DNA of 64,000 bases from Streptomyces filipinensis (lineage in GTDB: Bacteria; Actinomycetota; Actinomycetes; Streptomycetales; Streptomycetaceae), in assembly GCF_014649495.1 (NCBI RefSeq), contig NZ_BMTD01000011.1:247989-311988 (forward strand). Direction: 5' to 3'. Position 1 is the stretch's first letter, and the number at the start of each line of letters is the position of its first letter. This document shows positions 25,108-34,734 of the stretch, piece after piece. The translations under genes were made by a program, and so were the position numbers. The notes below the pieces were generated by a model. It was not told the origin of the DNA, did not search any database, and saw only the letters and a list, made by a program, of their open reading frames with translations.

Positions 25108-25905
25108 ATGCTGCTCACGATCGACGTCGGCAACACGCACACCGTCCTCGGCCTGTTCGACGGTGAGGACATCGTCGAGCACTGGCGCATCTCCACCGAC
25201 GCGCGCCGGACGGCGGACGAGCTGGCGGTGCTGCTGCAGGGCCTGATGGGCATGCACCCGCTGCTCGGCGAGGAGCTGGGCGACGGCATCGACGGCATCG
25301 CGATCTGCGCGACCGTCCCGTCGGTGCTGCACGAACTGCGCGAGGTCACCCGGCGCTACTACGGCGACGTACCCGCCGTCCTCGTCGAGCCCGGCGTCAA
25401 GACGGGCGTGCCGATCCTCACCGACAACCCCAAGGAGGTCGGCGCGGACCGGATCATCAACGCGGTCGCGGCCGTCGACCTGTACGGCGGCCCGGCGATC
25501 GTCGTCGACTTCGGTACGGCGACCACGTTCGACGCGGTCTCCGCGCGCGGGGAGTACGTCGGCGGCGTCATCGCGCCCGGCATCGAGATCTCCGTGGAGG
25601 CGCTCGGCGTCAAGGGCGCGCAGCTGCGGAAGATCGAGGTGGCCCGGCCGCGCAGCGTGATCGGCAAGAACACGGTCGAGGCCATGCAGGCCGGCATCGT
25701 GTACGGCTTCGCCGGGCAGGTCGACGGGGTCGTGAGCCGCATGGCGCGGGAGCTGGCCGATGATCCCGACGACGTGACGGTGATCGCCACGGGCGGGCTC
25801 GCGCCGATGGTGCTGGGGGAGTCCTCGGTGATCGACGAGCACCAGCCGTGGCTGACGCTGATCGGGCTGCGCCTGGTGTACGAGCGGAACGTGTCGCGTC
25901 TGTGA
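25108..25905 (+). CDS. coaX: Type III pantothenate kinase
   Basis: Phosphorylates pantothenate, first step of CoA synthesis. 265 aa with the ASKHA-fold motif TIDVGNTHTVLG at the N terminus, GADRIINAVAA and VVDFGTATTFD. Type III enzymes escape CoA feedback and do not use the coaA fold. Starts 5 bp after nadC, so it belongs to the same operon, which thus couples CoA and NAD supply. Its stop lies within a 22-bp direct duplication. Confidence 0.96.
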   Translation: MLLTIDVGNTHTVLGLFDGEDIVEHWRISTDARRTADELAVLLQGLMGMHPLLGEELGDGIDGIAICATVPSVLHELREVTRRYYGDVPAVLVEPGVKTGVPILTDNPKEVGADRIINAVAAVDLYGGPAIVVDFGTATTFDAVSARGEYVGGVIAPGIEISVEALGVKGAQLRKIEVARPRSVIGKNTVEAMQAGIVYGFAGQVDGVVSRMARELADDPDDVTVIATGGLAPMVLGESSVIDEHQPWLTLIGLRLVYERNVSRL

Positions 25906-25954
25906 GGTGACCGGCGCCCTCGGGGCGCGCCGTGTGAGGTGGCCGGCGCCCTCG
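25901..25954. repeat. Direct duplication spanning the coaX stop
   Basis: A 22-bp unit starting TGTGAGGTGACCGGCGCC occurs at 25901-25922 (containing the coaX stop) and at 25933-25954 with one mismatch. Confidence 0.75.
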
Positions 25955-25968
25955 CGGAGCGCCGGTTT
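25943..25968 (+). terminator. Terminator after coaX
   Basis: CCGGCGC (25943-25949) pairs with GCGCCGG (25959-25965) across a 9-nt loop, followed by TTTCCTCGTTT. It ends the panC-nadBC-coaX operon. Confidence 0.65.
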
Positions 25969-26077
25969 CCTCGTTTCTCCCGTGCGCGTGGCCCCGGTCG
26001 GGGGAAACCAGGAGCGACACGCGTCGAAAAAACATCCAGATCCGTCACTTTTGTCCGATTAGCGGTAGCGTCGCCGC

Positions 26078-26782
26078 ATGCCCACGCCATACGGATCCCG
26101 CGGCGGCATGGCGTTCGGCGTGGAGGAGCTGCGTGTGCTCCGCCGCGCCCTCGCCCTCGCCCTTCACCCCGGCCAAGCGTCCGCCGAGGACGTCAAGGAC
26201 TGTTGCCGGCTCGCAGAGTCGCTCGACGAGGCGATGCGCGAGGGGGCGAGACTGCGCGCCTTCCTGGTGGCCGACCTGGGCCGGTACCGGGCCGCGCTGC
26301 CGGGCACCGCCGCCGGCTATCTCACCCTCCTGGAGGAGGCGCTCGGGGCCGGGCACCGGCCGACGCCGGACGATCTCGCCGCACTGCGGGCGCTGCACGG
26401 GAGCCCGGCGGCGGCCGTGCTGCTGGACCGTTGCCGGGCACTGGCGGAGCAGGACGTGCGGGCCCGCTTCGCGCAGGGCGCGCGCAAGGTGCCCGCACCC
26501 GCCGTACCGCCCTCCCGGACCCGCCTGATGGCCCTGCCGGGCGGTGGGGCGGGGCCCGGGGCCCGGCAGGCCGAGGAGCCGCAGGAGCCCGCGCAGGAGC
26601 CCGCGCAGGAGCCCGCCCAGGACCCCGCGTCGAAGCCGGCGCCGAAGCCCGCCCCGACGCCCGCGGAGCGGCCCGCTCCGGAGCCCGCCACGCCGAAGCG
26701 GCCCATCCCCACGCCGGGCGAGGTCTTCCCGCGCCGCAAGCCGGCACCCCCGGCCGAGTCCCGCGAACTGGCCGCCGGCTGA
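26078..26782 (+). CDS. Hypothetical protein with helical N-terminal domain and Pro-rich tail
   Basis: 234 aa. Residues ~10-145 look folded and helical (VEELRVLRRALALALHPGQASAEDVKDCCRLAESLDE). Residues ~165-234 are a Pro/Glu/Lys-rich tail with repeats of the type PAQEPAQE and KPAP. No signal peptide or membrane segment. ATG 26078 lies 6 nt after TAGCGT, consistent with a leaderless transcript. I do not recognise a function. Confidence 0.7.
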   Translation: MPTPYGSRGGMAFGVEELRVLRRALALALHPGQASAEDVKDCCRLAESLDEAMREGARLRAFLVADLGRYRAALPGTAAGYLTLLEEALGAGHRPTPDDLAALRALHGSPAAAVLLDRCRALAEQDVRARFAQGARKVPAPAVPPSRTRLMALPGGGAGPGARQAEEPQEPAQEPAQEPAQDPASKPAPKPAPTPAERPAPEPATPKRPIPTPGEVFPRRKPAPPAESRELAAG

Positions 26783-26863
26783 CCGTCCCGGCCCCCGGCC
26801 GGTTCGGGTCCGCGCGCGTACCCCGTGCCTTTCGGGCGTTTGGGGCGTGGATACTCTGGTGCC

Positions 26864-27043
26864 ATGGACTACGTCTCCGCGCTCGTGCCTCCGGTCGTGA
26901 TGGCCGTGTTCTTCATCGGTGTGGTCAGGGTGATCGTGAAGACCCAGGGCGGGGCCGCCAAGGCCAAGGAGGATGCCGCCGTCGACGCCGCCCTCGCGCG
27001 CGCGGAGGGTGCGCGCCAGGCCCCCGCCCGCGGCGACGCCTGA
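26864..27043 (+). CDS. Small single-pass membrane protein
   Basis: 59 aa. One membrane helix (about residues 4-24, VSALVPPVVMAVFFIGVVRV) followed by a charged Ala/Lys/Glu helix, so an N-terminally anchored cytoplasmic helix. ATG 26864 sits 6 nt after TACTCT with no ribosome site, a leaderless arrangement. Conserved role unknown. Confidence 0.65.
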   Translation: MDYVSALVPPVVMAVFFIGVVRVIVKTQGGAAKAKEDAAVDAALARAEGARQAPARGDA

Positions 27044-27167
27044 GCGCTCCCGCGGGCCGCCGCTATCCCGCGTATGACTCCGAGTCACACGCCCTTTTTG
27101 TTCCTATTCGCGGCTTAGTGTACGTCCGACAGGCCATTGCCGGGATCTCCCACTATTGTTCTGAGCT

Positions 27168-27668
27168 GTGCCTCGCCCATTGGGAGAACTCGAAGACGCG
27201 GTCATGACGCGGGTGTGGAAGTGGAACCGCCCGGTGACCGTTCGAGAAGTCCTGGAAGACCTCCAGCAGGAACGCTCCATCGCGTACACCACCGTGATGA
27301 CCGTTTTGGACAATCTCCATCAGAAGGGCTGGGTGCGCCGCGAGGCGGAAGGCCGGGCCTATCGATATGAGGCCGTCTCGACGCGCGCCGCGTACGCCGC
27401 CGCCCTCATGAACGACGCCTGGTCGCAGAGCGACAACCCGGCCGCCGCTCTCGTCGCCTTCTTCGGGATGATGAGCGAGGAACAGCGCCAGGCCCTCAGG
27501 GACGCCGTACGCATCGTCCAGGGCCCGGAAACCCCCCGAACCCCCGAACCCCGGCAACAGGAAGCCGCTCACGGGGGAGCCGCGCAAGGGGAACCCGCGC
27601 AACAGGAAGCACCCGAAGCCCGGCAAGAGGAGAACCCCGGCTCGGCCGAGGGCGCGGACGGGCGATAG
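27168..27668 (+). CDS. BlaI/MecI/CopY-family transcriptional regulator
   Basis: 166 aa. The N-terminal winged helix (about residues 5-80; LGELEDAVMTRVWKWNRPVTVREVLEDL, AYTTVMTVLDNLHQKGWVRRE) is typical of penicillinase repressors; BlaI-type proteins act as dimers and can be inactivated by proteolysis. No BlaR-type metalloprotease sensor gene is adjacent. The C-terminal ~50 residues are Gln/Glu/Ala-rich and likely disordered. GTG 27168 is 8 nt after TATTGT. Confidence 0.88.
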   Translation: MPRPLGELEDAVMTRVWKWNRPVTVREVLEDLQQERSIAYTTVMTVLDNLHQKGWVRREAEGRAYRYEAVSTRAAYAAALMNDAWSQSDNPAAALVAFFGMMSEEQRQALRDAVRIVQGPETPRTPEPRQQEAAHGGAAQGEPAQQEAPEARQEENPGSAEGADGR

Positions 27669-27677
27669 CGTCCGCTC

Positions 27678-28211
27678 ATGTCAGCAGAGCGTCCCGAAGT
27701 CTCCGCAAAAGCCATCACCGTCCGCCGCGCCCGGACCAGCGATGTGCCGGCCGTACGCCGCCTCCTCGACGCCTACGTCCGTGACAGCATCCTGCTCGAC
27801 AAAGCCACGGTCACCCTTTACGAGGACATCCAGGAGTTCTGGGTCGCGGAACGCGACGACAACGCCGAGGTGGTCGGCTGCGGCGCGCTGCACGTCATGT
27901 GGGAGGACCTCGCGGAAGTCCGCACTCTCGCGGTGAAGCCCGGCCTCAAGGGCGCGGGCGTCGGTCATCAGTTGCTGGAGAAGTTGCTGCAGACCGCGCG
28001 CTGGCTCGGCGTTCGCCGGGTTTTCTGCCTCACCTTCGAAGTGGACTTCTTCGGGAAGCACGGCTTCGTCGAGATCGGCGAGACGCCGGTCGACACCGAT
28101 GTCTACGCGGAGCTGTTGCGTTCCTATGACGAGGGCGTCGCGGAGTTCCTGGGTCTCGAACGAGTGAAACCGAACACCTTGGGCAACAGCCGGATGCTTC
28201 TGCATCTGTGA
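27678..28211 (+). CDS. GNAT amino-acid N-acetyltransferase (N-acetylglutamate synthase type)
   Basis: 177 aa GNAT protein resembling the short actinobacterial N-acetylglutamate synthase (Mtb Rv2747 type). Acetyl-CoA-binding segment LAVKPGLKGAGVGHQLLEKLL (split over about residues 93-113), then VFCLTFEVDFFGKHGF. It would supply N-acetylglutamate for arginine synthesis; recycling by ArgJ makes the enzyme anaplerotic. Starts 10 bp after the BlaI-type gene, suggesting cotranscription. Confidence 0.82.
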   Translation: MSAERPEVSAKAITVRRARTSDVPAVRRLLDAYVRDSILLDKATVTLYEDIQEFWVAERDDNAEVVGCGALHVMWEDLAEVRTLAVKPGLKGAGVGHQLLEKLLQTARWLGVRRVFCLTFEVDFFGKHGFVEIGETPVDTDVYAELLRSYDEGVAEFLGLERVKPNTLGNSRMLLHL

Positions 28212-28326
28212 TCGTCATTGCCCAGGTTCCCTATGTCCGAAACGCGCATGTTTCCGGGCAGGGGCGGTCCGTCGGTCCTCTGCCAGGGGTTTGTGTTTTT
28301 CCGGCAAAAGCGGTTTGCTTTCCGAC

Positions 28327-28338
28327 GTACTGCAGTAC
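28327..28338. promoter_or_regulatory. 12-bp palindrome upstream of lsr2
   Basis: GTACTGCAGTAC, followed by GCATATAACAG. It lies within the 204-bp non-coding region before lsr2, near the likely promoter. Candidate operator; no regulator assigned. Confidence 0.4.
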
Positions 28339-28415
28339 TGCATATAACAGGGGCGGCGAAACGGCGGGACGCCACACACCCCTGGCCCTCAACGTTATCG
28401 ATGAAAGGAAATCCG

Positions 28416-28751
28416 GTGGCACAGAAGGTTCAGGTCCTTCTTGTCGACGACCTCGACGGCGGCGAGGCGGACGAGACCGTGACGTTCGCGCTGGACGGCA
28501 AGACGTACGAGATCGATCTCACGACGGCCAATGCGGACAAGCTGCGCGGCCTTCTTGAGCCCTATGTGAAGGGTGGTCGTCGTACCGGAGGCCGTGCTTC
28601 GGGCGGGCGTGGAAAGGTGCGCGCCGCCGCGAGCGGCAACCAGGACACCGCGGCGATCCGCGCCTGGGCGAAGGAGAACGGTTACGAGGTCAACGACCGC
28701 GGCCGTGTTCCCGCGTCCATTCGCGAGGCCTACGAGAAGGCCAACGGCTGA
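28416..28751 (+). CDS. lsr2: Nucleoid-associated protein Lsr2
   Basis: 111 aa. N-terminal dimerisation domain (VLLVDDLDGGEADETVTFALDGKTYEIDL) and C-terminal DNA-binding domain with the AT-hook-like DRGRVPASIREAY. It bridges AT-rich DNA and silences acquired genes. GTG 28416 has AAAGGAAA upstream. The 204-bp upstream region is locally AT-rich for this genome and holds a 12-bp palindrome (28327-28338), consistent with autoregulation. Its last 22 bp overlap the convergent SCO3374-type gene. Confidence 0.96.
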   Translation: MAQKVQVLLVDDLDGGEADETVTFALDGKTYEIDLTTANADKLRGLLEPYVKGGRRTGGRASGGRGKVRAAASGNQDTAAIRAWAKENGYEVNDRGRVPASIREAYEKANG

Positions 28752-29398
28752 TCCCGCAGGCAGGCGGTCGGCAGCCCGGCGCGCAGGCGCCGCAGCCGGA
28801 CCCGGTGACAGTGCGCTGCCATCGTGTCCACCAGTCGTACGAGATCGGGGGCGCTCCCCTCGCGCCCCACGGCCGGCATCGTCGGCAGCGAGGCCTCGGC
28901 CTCGCCTCCAGGCCCAGGGGGCCGCAGCCACACGGCGGCCCCCTGCGCAGAGCGGACGGCCTTCGGTGCCGTGCGCCCCGCGGGGACGGCCCCCGGTGGG
29001 GCCGGTGCCCGGATCGCGCCGCCCACGCCCAGCACCCGCAGATCGAGCGTCACGGCGCTCCATTCCAGCCAGTCCAGCAGCCCCGGCAGCTCCTCCGCGC
29101 TGCCCGCGGCCACCAGCACCTGCATCCGGTCGCCCCGAAGCGCCACCGCGGAGCCCGGCGCGAGATGCCGGAGCGCACCCGCGCCCGCCTCGGCCGGCAC
29201 GTCCAGGACGTCGAACCGCAGCCCCGTCAGCAGCCGCAGCGGCCGTCCGGGCACGGTCGCCCACCCCAGATCGTTCTCGTACCAGTGACGGGCCCGGGCA
29301 TCCGGGCCGGCCGGGAGATCGCACGCATCCGGTACGCCCGGATCCAAGGGGCGCCGGGGAAGGGGGACCGTTGAGGCCGCAGGGAACGAGCCAACCAT
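28730..29398 (-). CDS. SCO3374-family protein of unknown function
   Basis: 222 aa, the gene always found between lsr2 and clpC in Streptomyces (S. coelicolor SCO3374). It has no membrane helix or catalytic motif I can name. An N-terminal portion around WATVPGRPLRLLTGLRFDVLDVPAEAG and PGSAVALRGDRMQVLVAAGS resembles the N-terminal fold of some bifunctional primase/polymerase-type proteins, but this is weak. ATG 29398 is the best start. It overlaps lsr2 by 22 bp on the opposite strand. Confidence 0.75.
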   Translation of the reverse strand: MVGSFPAASTVPLPRRPLDPGVPDACDLPAGPDARARHWYENDLGWATVPGRPLRLLTGLRFDVLDVPAEAGAGALRHLAPGSAVALRGDRMQVLVAAGSAEELPGLLDWLEWSAVTLDLRVLGVGGAIRAPAPPGAVPAGRTAPKAVRSAQGAAVWLRPPGPGGEAEASLPTMPAVGREGSAPDLVRLVDTMAAHCHRVRLRRLRAGLPTACLRDQPLAFS

Positions 29399-29504
29399 GC
29401 CCAGCGCAACCGCGGAAGCGACCAGCGAGTTACGCTGGGTTCCCCGACGATCGCGCAGAGTCGCGAAACGGGGGGCGTGTGGGGGTGCGGGGAGGCGCGA
29501 GGTT

Positions 29505-29518
29505 GTTCGCCCATAGCG
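29505..29518 (+). promoter_or_regulatory. ClgR-type operator 1
   Basis: GTTCGCCCATAGCG, an exact GTTCGC-N5-GCG match to the ClgR box described for Streptomyces clp and lon genes. 310 bp upstream of clpC. Confidence 0.7.
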
Positions 29519-29610
29519 GAGTGAACGGGTGCGCGCGGCATGGAGTGTCAGTCCCAGCGGGTAAGACATCCCTAGTGGGAGGGGGCGACACGCAGGATGG
29601 GCCGTCTCGC

Positions 29611-29624
29611 GTTCGCCATCGGCG
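29611..29624 (+). promoter_or_regulatory. ClgR-type operator 2
   Basis: GTTCGCCATCGGCG, a second exact GTTCGC-N5-GCG match, 106 bp after the first and 33 bp before the ECF-type promoter. Confidence 0.7.
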
Positions 29625-29656
29625 TACTGGCGAGTGGGGTAACTGCCTGGCCTGCG

Positions 29657-29682
29657 GGAACATCGTCTCGCACCATCGGGTT
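29657..29682 (+). promoter_or_regulatory. SigR-like ECF promoter for clpC
   Basis: GGAAC at 29657-29661, an 18-bp spacer, then GTT at 29680-29682. This fits the thiol-stress sigma factor SigR pattern (GGAAT-N18/19-GTT) except for C at the last -35 base. clpC is a reported SigR-regulon member in S. coelicolor. About 145 bp upstream of the start. The remainder of the 430-bp gap (29399-29828) shows no further feature. Confidence 0.55.
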
Positions 29683-29828
29683 GGAGCAGATGTCGGCGTT
29701 CGGGGTCAGGAGGCCAAGGACGGTGTCGGCAGTTGGAATGAGCGGTCCCCGCTTGCGGGACTAAGCTGCGGAAGGACAGGGAGGGGAAGTTCCCCCCACT
29801 GCCTGACCGCTCTGAGGAGCGATTAACG

Positions 29829-32354
<2,526 letters not shown>

Positions 32355-32375
32355 GCCTCCTGCGGACCGACCGAA

Positions 32376-32413
32376 CGGAAGGGGCCGGTGCCTTTGGGCA
32401 CCGGCCCCTTCCG
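32376..32413 (+). terminator. Terminator after clpC
   Basis: Perfect 17-bp stem (32376-32392 / 32397-32413) with a TTTG loop, 22 bp after the clpC stop and 32 bp before the convergent phosphatase gene; likely bidirectional. Confidence 0.8.
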
Positions 32414-32444
32414 CATGCCCGGGAATCCCCGGTGACGACCGCGG

Positions 32445-33083
32445 TTACGACAACTGACCGTTGTAGTCCGGCAGCTTGAAGGTCTTCTCGGCGTGGCCGC
32501 CGGACAGGTCGGTGGCGCTGTTGCCGATGTTCGCGATGATCGAGTAGCCCTTGTTCTCGATGTCGACGCGCTGGGCGGTCTTGTAGGCGGCGACGTCCTT
32601 GAAAAGGTCGAACAGGCCGCGGACGTAGAGGCCGGAGACGTCGTAGCCGTCGTACGCGAGGTTGTACTCGGTGGGCAGGTAGATGATGCCCGGGCGGGCC
32701 GTCACGAAGAACAGCGAGACGCCGTGTTCCTGGGCGTACTTGGCGACGCTCAGCACGGGCCTGTTGGCCGGCTGCGGGTAGCTGAAGCCGAAGTCGGTCT
32801 CCAGTGTGGTGTTGTCGATGTCGAAGACGATCGCCTGCTTCTCGCCCGGCCGGGCGGCGGCGATGCGCTCCTTCAGGTACGGCAGGGCCTGGTCCATCAC
32901 CACCTGGCAGTCCTTCTGCCAGGTGGCGTAGTCGACCTTGGCGGCGGAGGCCGTGGTCGCGGGGGCGGTGCCGCCGGCGGTGCTGCTCGCGGTCGCGGCC
33001 TCGGCCGGGGCGGCCAGCGCGGCCAGGGCGGCCACGGAGACGGCGGTCGCGGATATGCGGCGCGCCCAGGGGCGTCTGGTCAT
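32445..33083 (-). CDS. Secreted HAD-superfamily acid phosphatase (class B-like)
   Basis: 212 aa. Signal peptide with twin-Arg-like start (MTRRPWARRIS) and cleavage near AEA-ATA (about residue 29). Mature domain has HAD motif I DIDNTTLETD and motif II VTARPG, matching the acid phosphatase (plant VSP / class B) group. It would hydrolyse phosphomonoesters outside the cell. ATG 33083 has AGAGGA 9 nt upstream; an in-frame GTG at 33101 is less likely. Divergent from the M23 peptidase gene across a 373-bp gap. Confidence 0.82.
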   Translation of the reverse strand: MTRRPWARRISATAVSVAALAALAAPAEAATASSTAGGTAPATTASAAKVDYATWQKDCQVVMDQALPYLKERIAAARPGEKQAIVFDIDNTTLETDFGFSYPQPANRPVLSVAKYAQEHGVSLFFVTARPGIIYLPTEYNLAYDGYDVSGLYVRGLFDLFKDVAAYKTAQRVDIENKGYSIIANIGNSATDLSGGHAEKTFKLPDYNGQLS

Positions 33084-33394
33084 CGGTGGGGGTCCTCTCA
33101 CGTTCGTACACGTGCCTGAATGTCAGGGGCATGATCTGAGGTGAGGGTGGCGCGAGAGGAACCGTAGGGTTACTGGACGGTAGGCGCCTAGGGGTGTGCG
33201 TCACATTTCTGTGATCGTCGGGTTGGCCGGCCGGTGATAAGCGGCACAGGCGAAATATCCCTTACTAGCCGCGATAGTGGGACTGGTCATCAGCGCGAAA
33301 AGGACTTTCGTCCCGGAACCGCGCGGAAGAGAACGGTGTCGCGTCGTAGACAAGGCGTTTTGGGCTGGATGAGGTGATCGGTTACCAAAGAACG

Positions 33395-33433
33395 GCCACC
33401 TCGCCGGACGTCTGTTCGCGGGGTGGCGGTTTT
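33395..33433 (+). terminator. Terminator-like hairpin in the M23 peptidase leader
   Basis: Arms GCCACCTCGC (33395-33404) and GCGGGGTGGC (33418-33427) pair with one G-T wobble across a 13-nt loop and are followed by GGTTTTG. It lies 24 bp before the start codon, just ahead of the GAGG ribosome site, so it could act as an attenuator. The rest of the 373-bp gap (33084-33456) contains a second small hairpin near 33312 and no motif I can assign; I see no ydaO-type riboswitch core. Confidence 0.45.
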
Positions 33434-33456
33434 GTCCCCGAGTCCACGAGGTTTCG

Positions 33457-34008
33457 ATGTCCCCGCGCGCCACGTCCCGTTCTTCCCGTACGTCCCCGCT
33501 CCGCACCCGCGTGGCCGCCCTGGCTGCCGGTATCGGTGCCGCGGCCGTGCTGGGGACCGGGGTCGCGAGCGCCGCCGCCCCGTCGGCCGCCGCCTGGGTC
33601 GACCCGGTGAGGTCGTACACGCTGTCCGCCGGCTTCATGCAGGCCGGCAGCCACTGGGTCGCCAAGCACAGCGGGCAGGACTTCGCCGTGCCCACCGGCA
33701 CCGAGGTCGTGGCCGCGCACGGCGGCACCGTCGTCAAGGCCGGCCCGGACGGCGCCGGTGACGGCCCCGCGTACGGCAACGCCGTCGTCATCAAGCACGC
33801 CAACGGCGCCTTCTCGCAGTACGCGCACCTGTCCCGGATCGACGTCAGGGCCGGTCAGATCGTCAGGACCGGCCAGCACATCGGCCTCTCGGGCTCCACC
33901 GGCAACTCCACCGGCCCGCACCTGCACTTCGAGATCCGTACGACCCCGGACTACGGCTCCGCCGTCGACCCGGTCGCGTTCCTGCGCGCCAAGGGCGTCA
34001 GTCTCTGA
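33457..34008 (+). CDS. Secreted M23 (LytM-type) metallopeptidase
   Basis: 183 aa. Signal peptide with Ala-rich core ending near ASAAAP (about residue 40). Lysostaphin-type zinc peptidase with HSGQDFAV (first His and Asp ligands) and HLHFE (second His pair) in a compact ~130-residue domain, no LysM or other wall-binding repeat. It would cleave peptidoglycan cross-links. ATG 33457 has GAGG 6 nt upstream. Ends 11 bp inside the convergent TetR gene. Confidence 0.9.
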   Translation: MSPRATSRSSRTSPLRTRVAALAAGIGAAAVLGTGVASAAAPSAAAWVDPVRSYTLSAGFMQAGSHWVAKHSGQDFAVPTGTEVVAAHGGTVVKAGPDGAGDGPAYGNAVVIKHANGAFSQYAHLSRIDVRAGQIVRTGQHIGLSGSTGNSTGPHLHFEIRTTPDYGSAVDPVAFLRAKGVSL

Positions 34009-34609
34009 CCTGGTCCTTCTCGCAGGCGTGTTCGTGCGCCTGTGTGACCAGGTCCAGGGCGACCTCGAGAACGGCCTCGCGCTTCTTCCCGGGGTCGCCT
34101 TCCAGGTCCTGCATCACGAACATCCCCGCGTGCAGCGTGAACATCGCGCTGACGGAGCGCACCTGGTCCACGAGTTCGGCCCGGGGGTCGATCAGGATGT
34201 CCCTGAGGCCCCGCATCCGGTCCTTGAAGGCCTCGCCGATGCGCAGTTCCCGTACTGTCGCCTGGTTCTCCTGCATGAAGCGGAACAGCGGCTCCGCGCC
34301 GGCCAGCGCCTCGCTGTAGCGCCGTATGATCTCCTGCTTGGTCTGAAGGGTGTGCGGCTGGCTGCGGCCCCACTCGATCAGGTCCTCGATCGGTTTCGTC
34401 AGGTCCTCGAAGAGGCTGACGATGATCTCTTCCTTCGTCTTGAAGTGGTAGTACAGGGCCGCCTTCGTGACGTCGAGACGCTCGGCGATCTCGCGCAGGG
34501 AGGTCTTCTCGTAGCCCTGCTCCGCGAAGAGTTCGAGCGCCACGTCCTGGATGCGCTGGCGGGTGTTGCCGCGGCGCTGCTGCTTGGTGCCGTCCATGGT
34601 GACGCCCAT
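33998..34609 (-). CDS. TetR/AcrR-family regulator
   Basis: 203 aa. N-terminal helix-turn-helix (TRQRIQDVALELFAEQGYEKTSLREIAERL, DVTKAALYYHFKTKEEI) and a ligand-binding C-terminal domain. ATG 34609 has AGGAG 7 nt upstream. Divergent from the MFS efflux gene and separated by a large inverted repeat, so it is the probable repressor of that pump and of itself. Confidence 0.93.
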   Translation of the reverse strand: MGVTMDGTKQQRRGNTRQRIQDVALELFAEQGYEKTSLREIAERLDVTKAALYYHFKTKEEIIVSLFEDLTKPIEDLIEWGRSQPHTLQTKQEIIRRYSEALAGAEPLFRFMQENQATVRELRIGEAFKDRMRGLRDILIDPRAELVDQVRSVSAMFTLHAGMFVMQDLEGDPGKKREAVLEVALDLVTQAHEHACEKDQVRD

Positions 34610-34636
34610 CCTCGTACTCCTCGCGCTTCCGCGGAA

Positions 34637-34708
34637 ACTTACTTGACGCCCGGCTAGTAGCGGGTCTACTTTTCCCAGTGTAGTCAACTAGCCGGGCGGC
34701 AAGTAAGT
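34637..34708. promoter_or_regulatory. 22-bp inverted repeat in the TetR/MFS intergene, with MFS promoter
   Basis: Arms 34637-34658 (ACTTACTTGACGCCCGGC...) and 34687-34708 are complementary at 21 of 22 positions, separated by 28 bp. On + a TTGACG (34643-34648), 18-bp spacer, TACTTT (34667-34672) promoter lies in the left arm and spacer, so a bound TetR dimer on each arm would cover the -35 and block downstream transcription. Confidence 0.65.
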
Positions 34709-34734
34709 GGCCGCGGTAGGGGGAAGTGGAAGAG

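Noticed and set aside
22261..25842. 1193-aa minus-strand open frame over panC-nadB-nadC-coaX
   Set aside because: A bias artefact of four real plus-strand genes; no start signal and low-complexity translation.
33084..33456. ydaO (c-di-AMP) riboswitch before the M23 peptidase
   Set aside because: The conserved core segments of the ydaO motif that I know are absent; only a generic terminator-like hairpin is visible.
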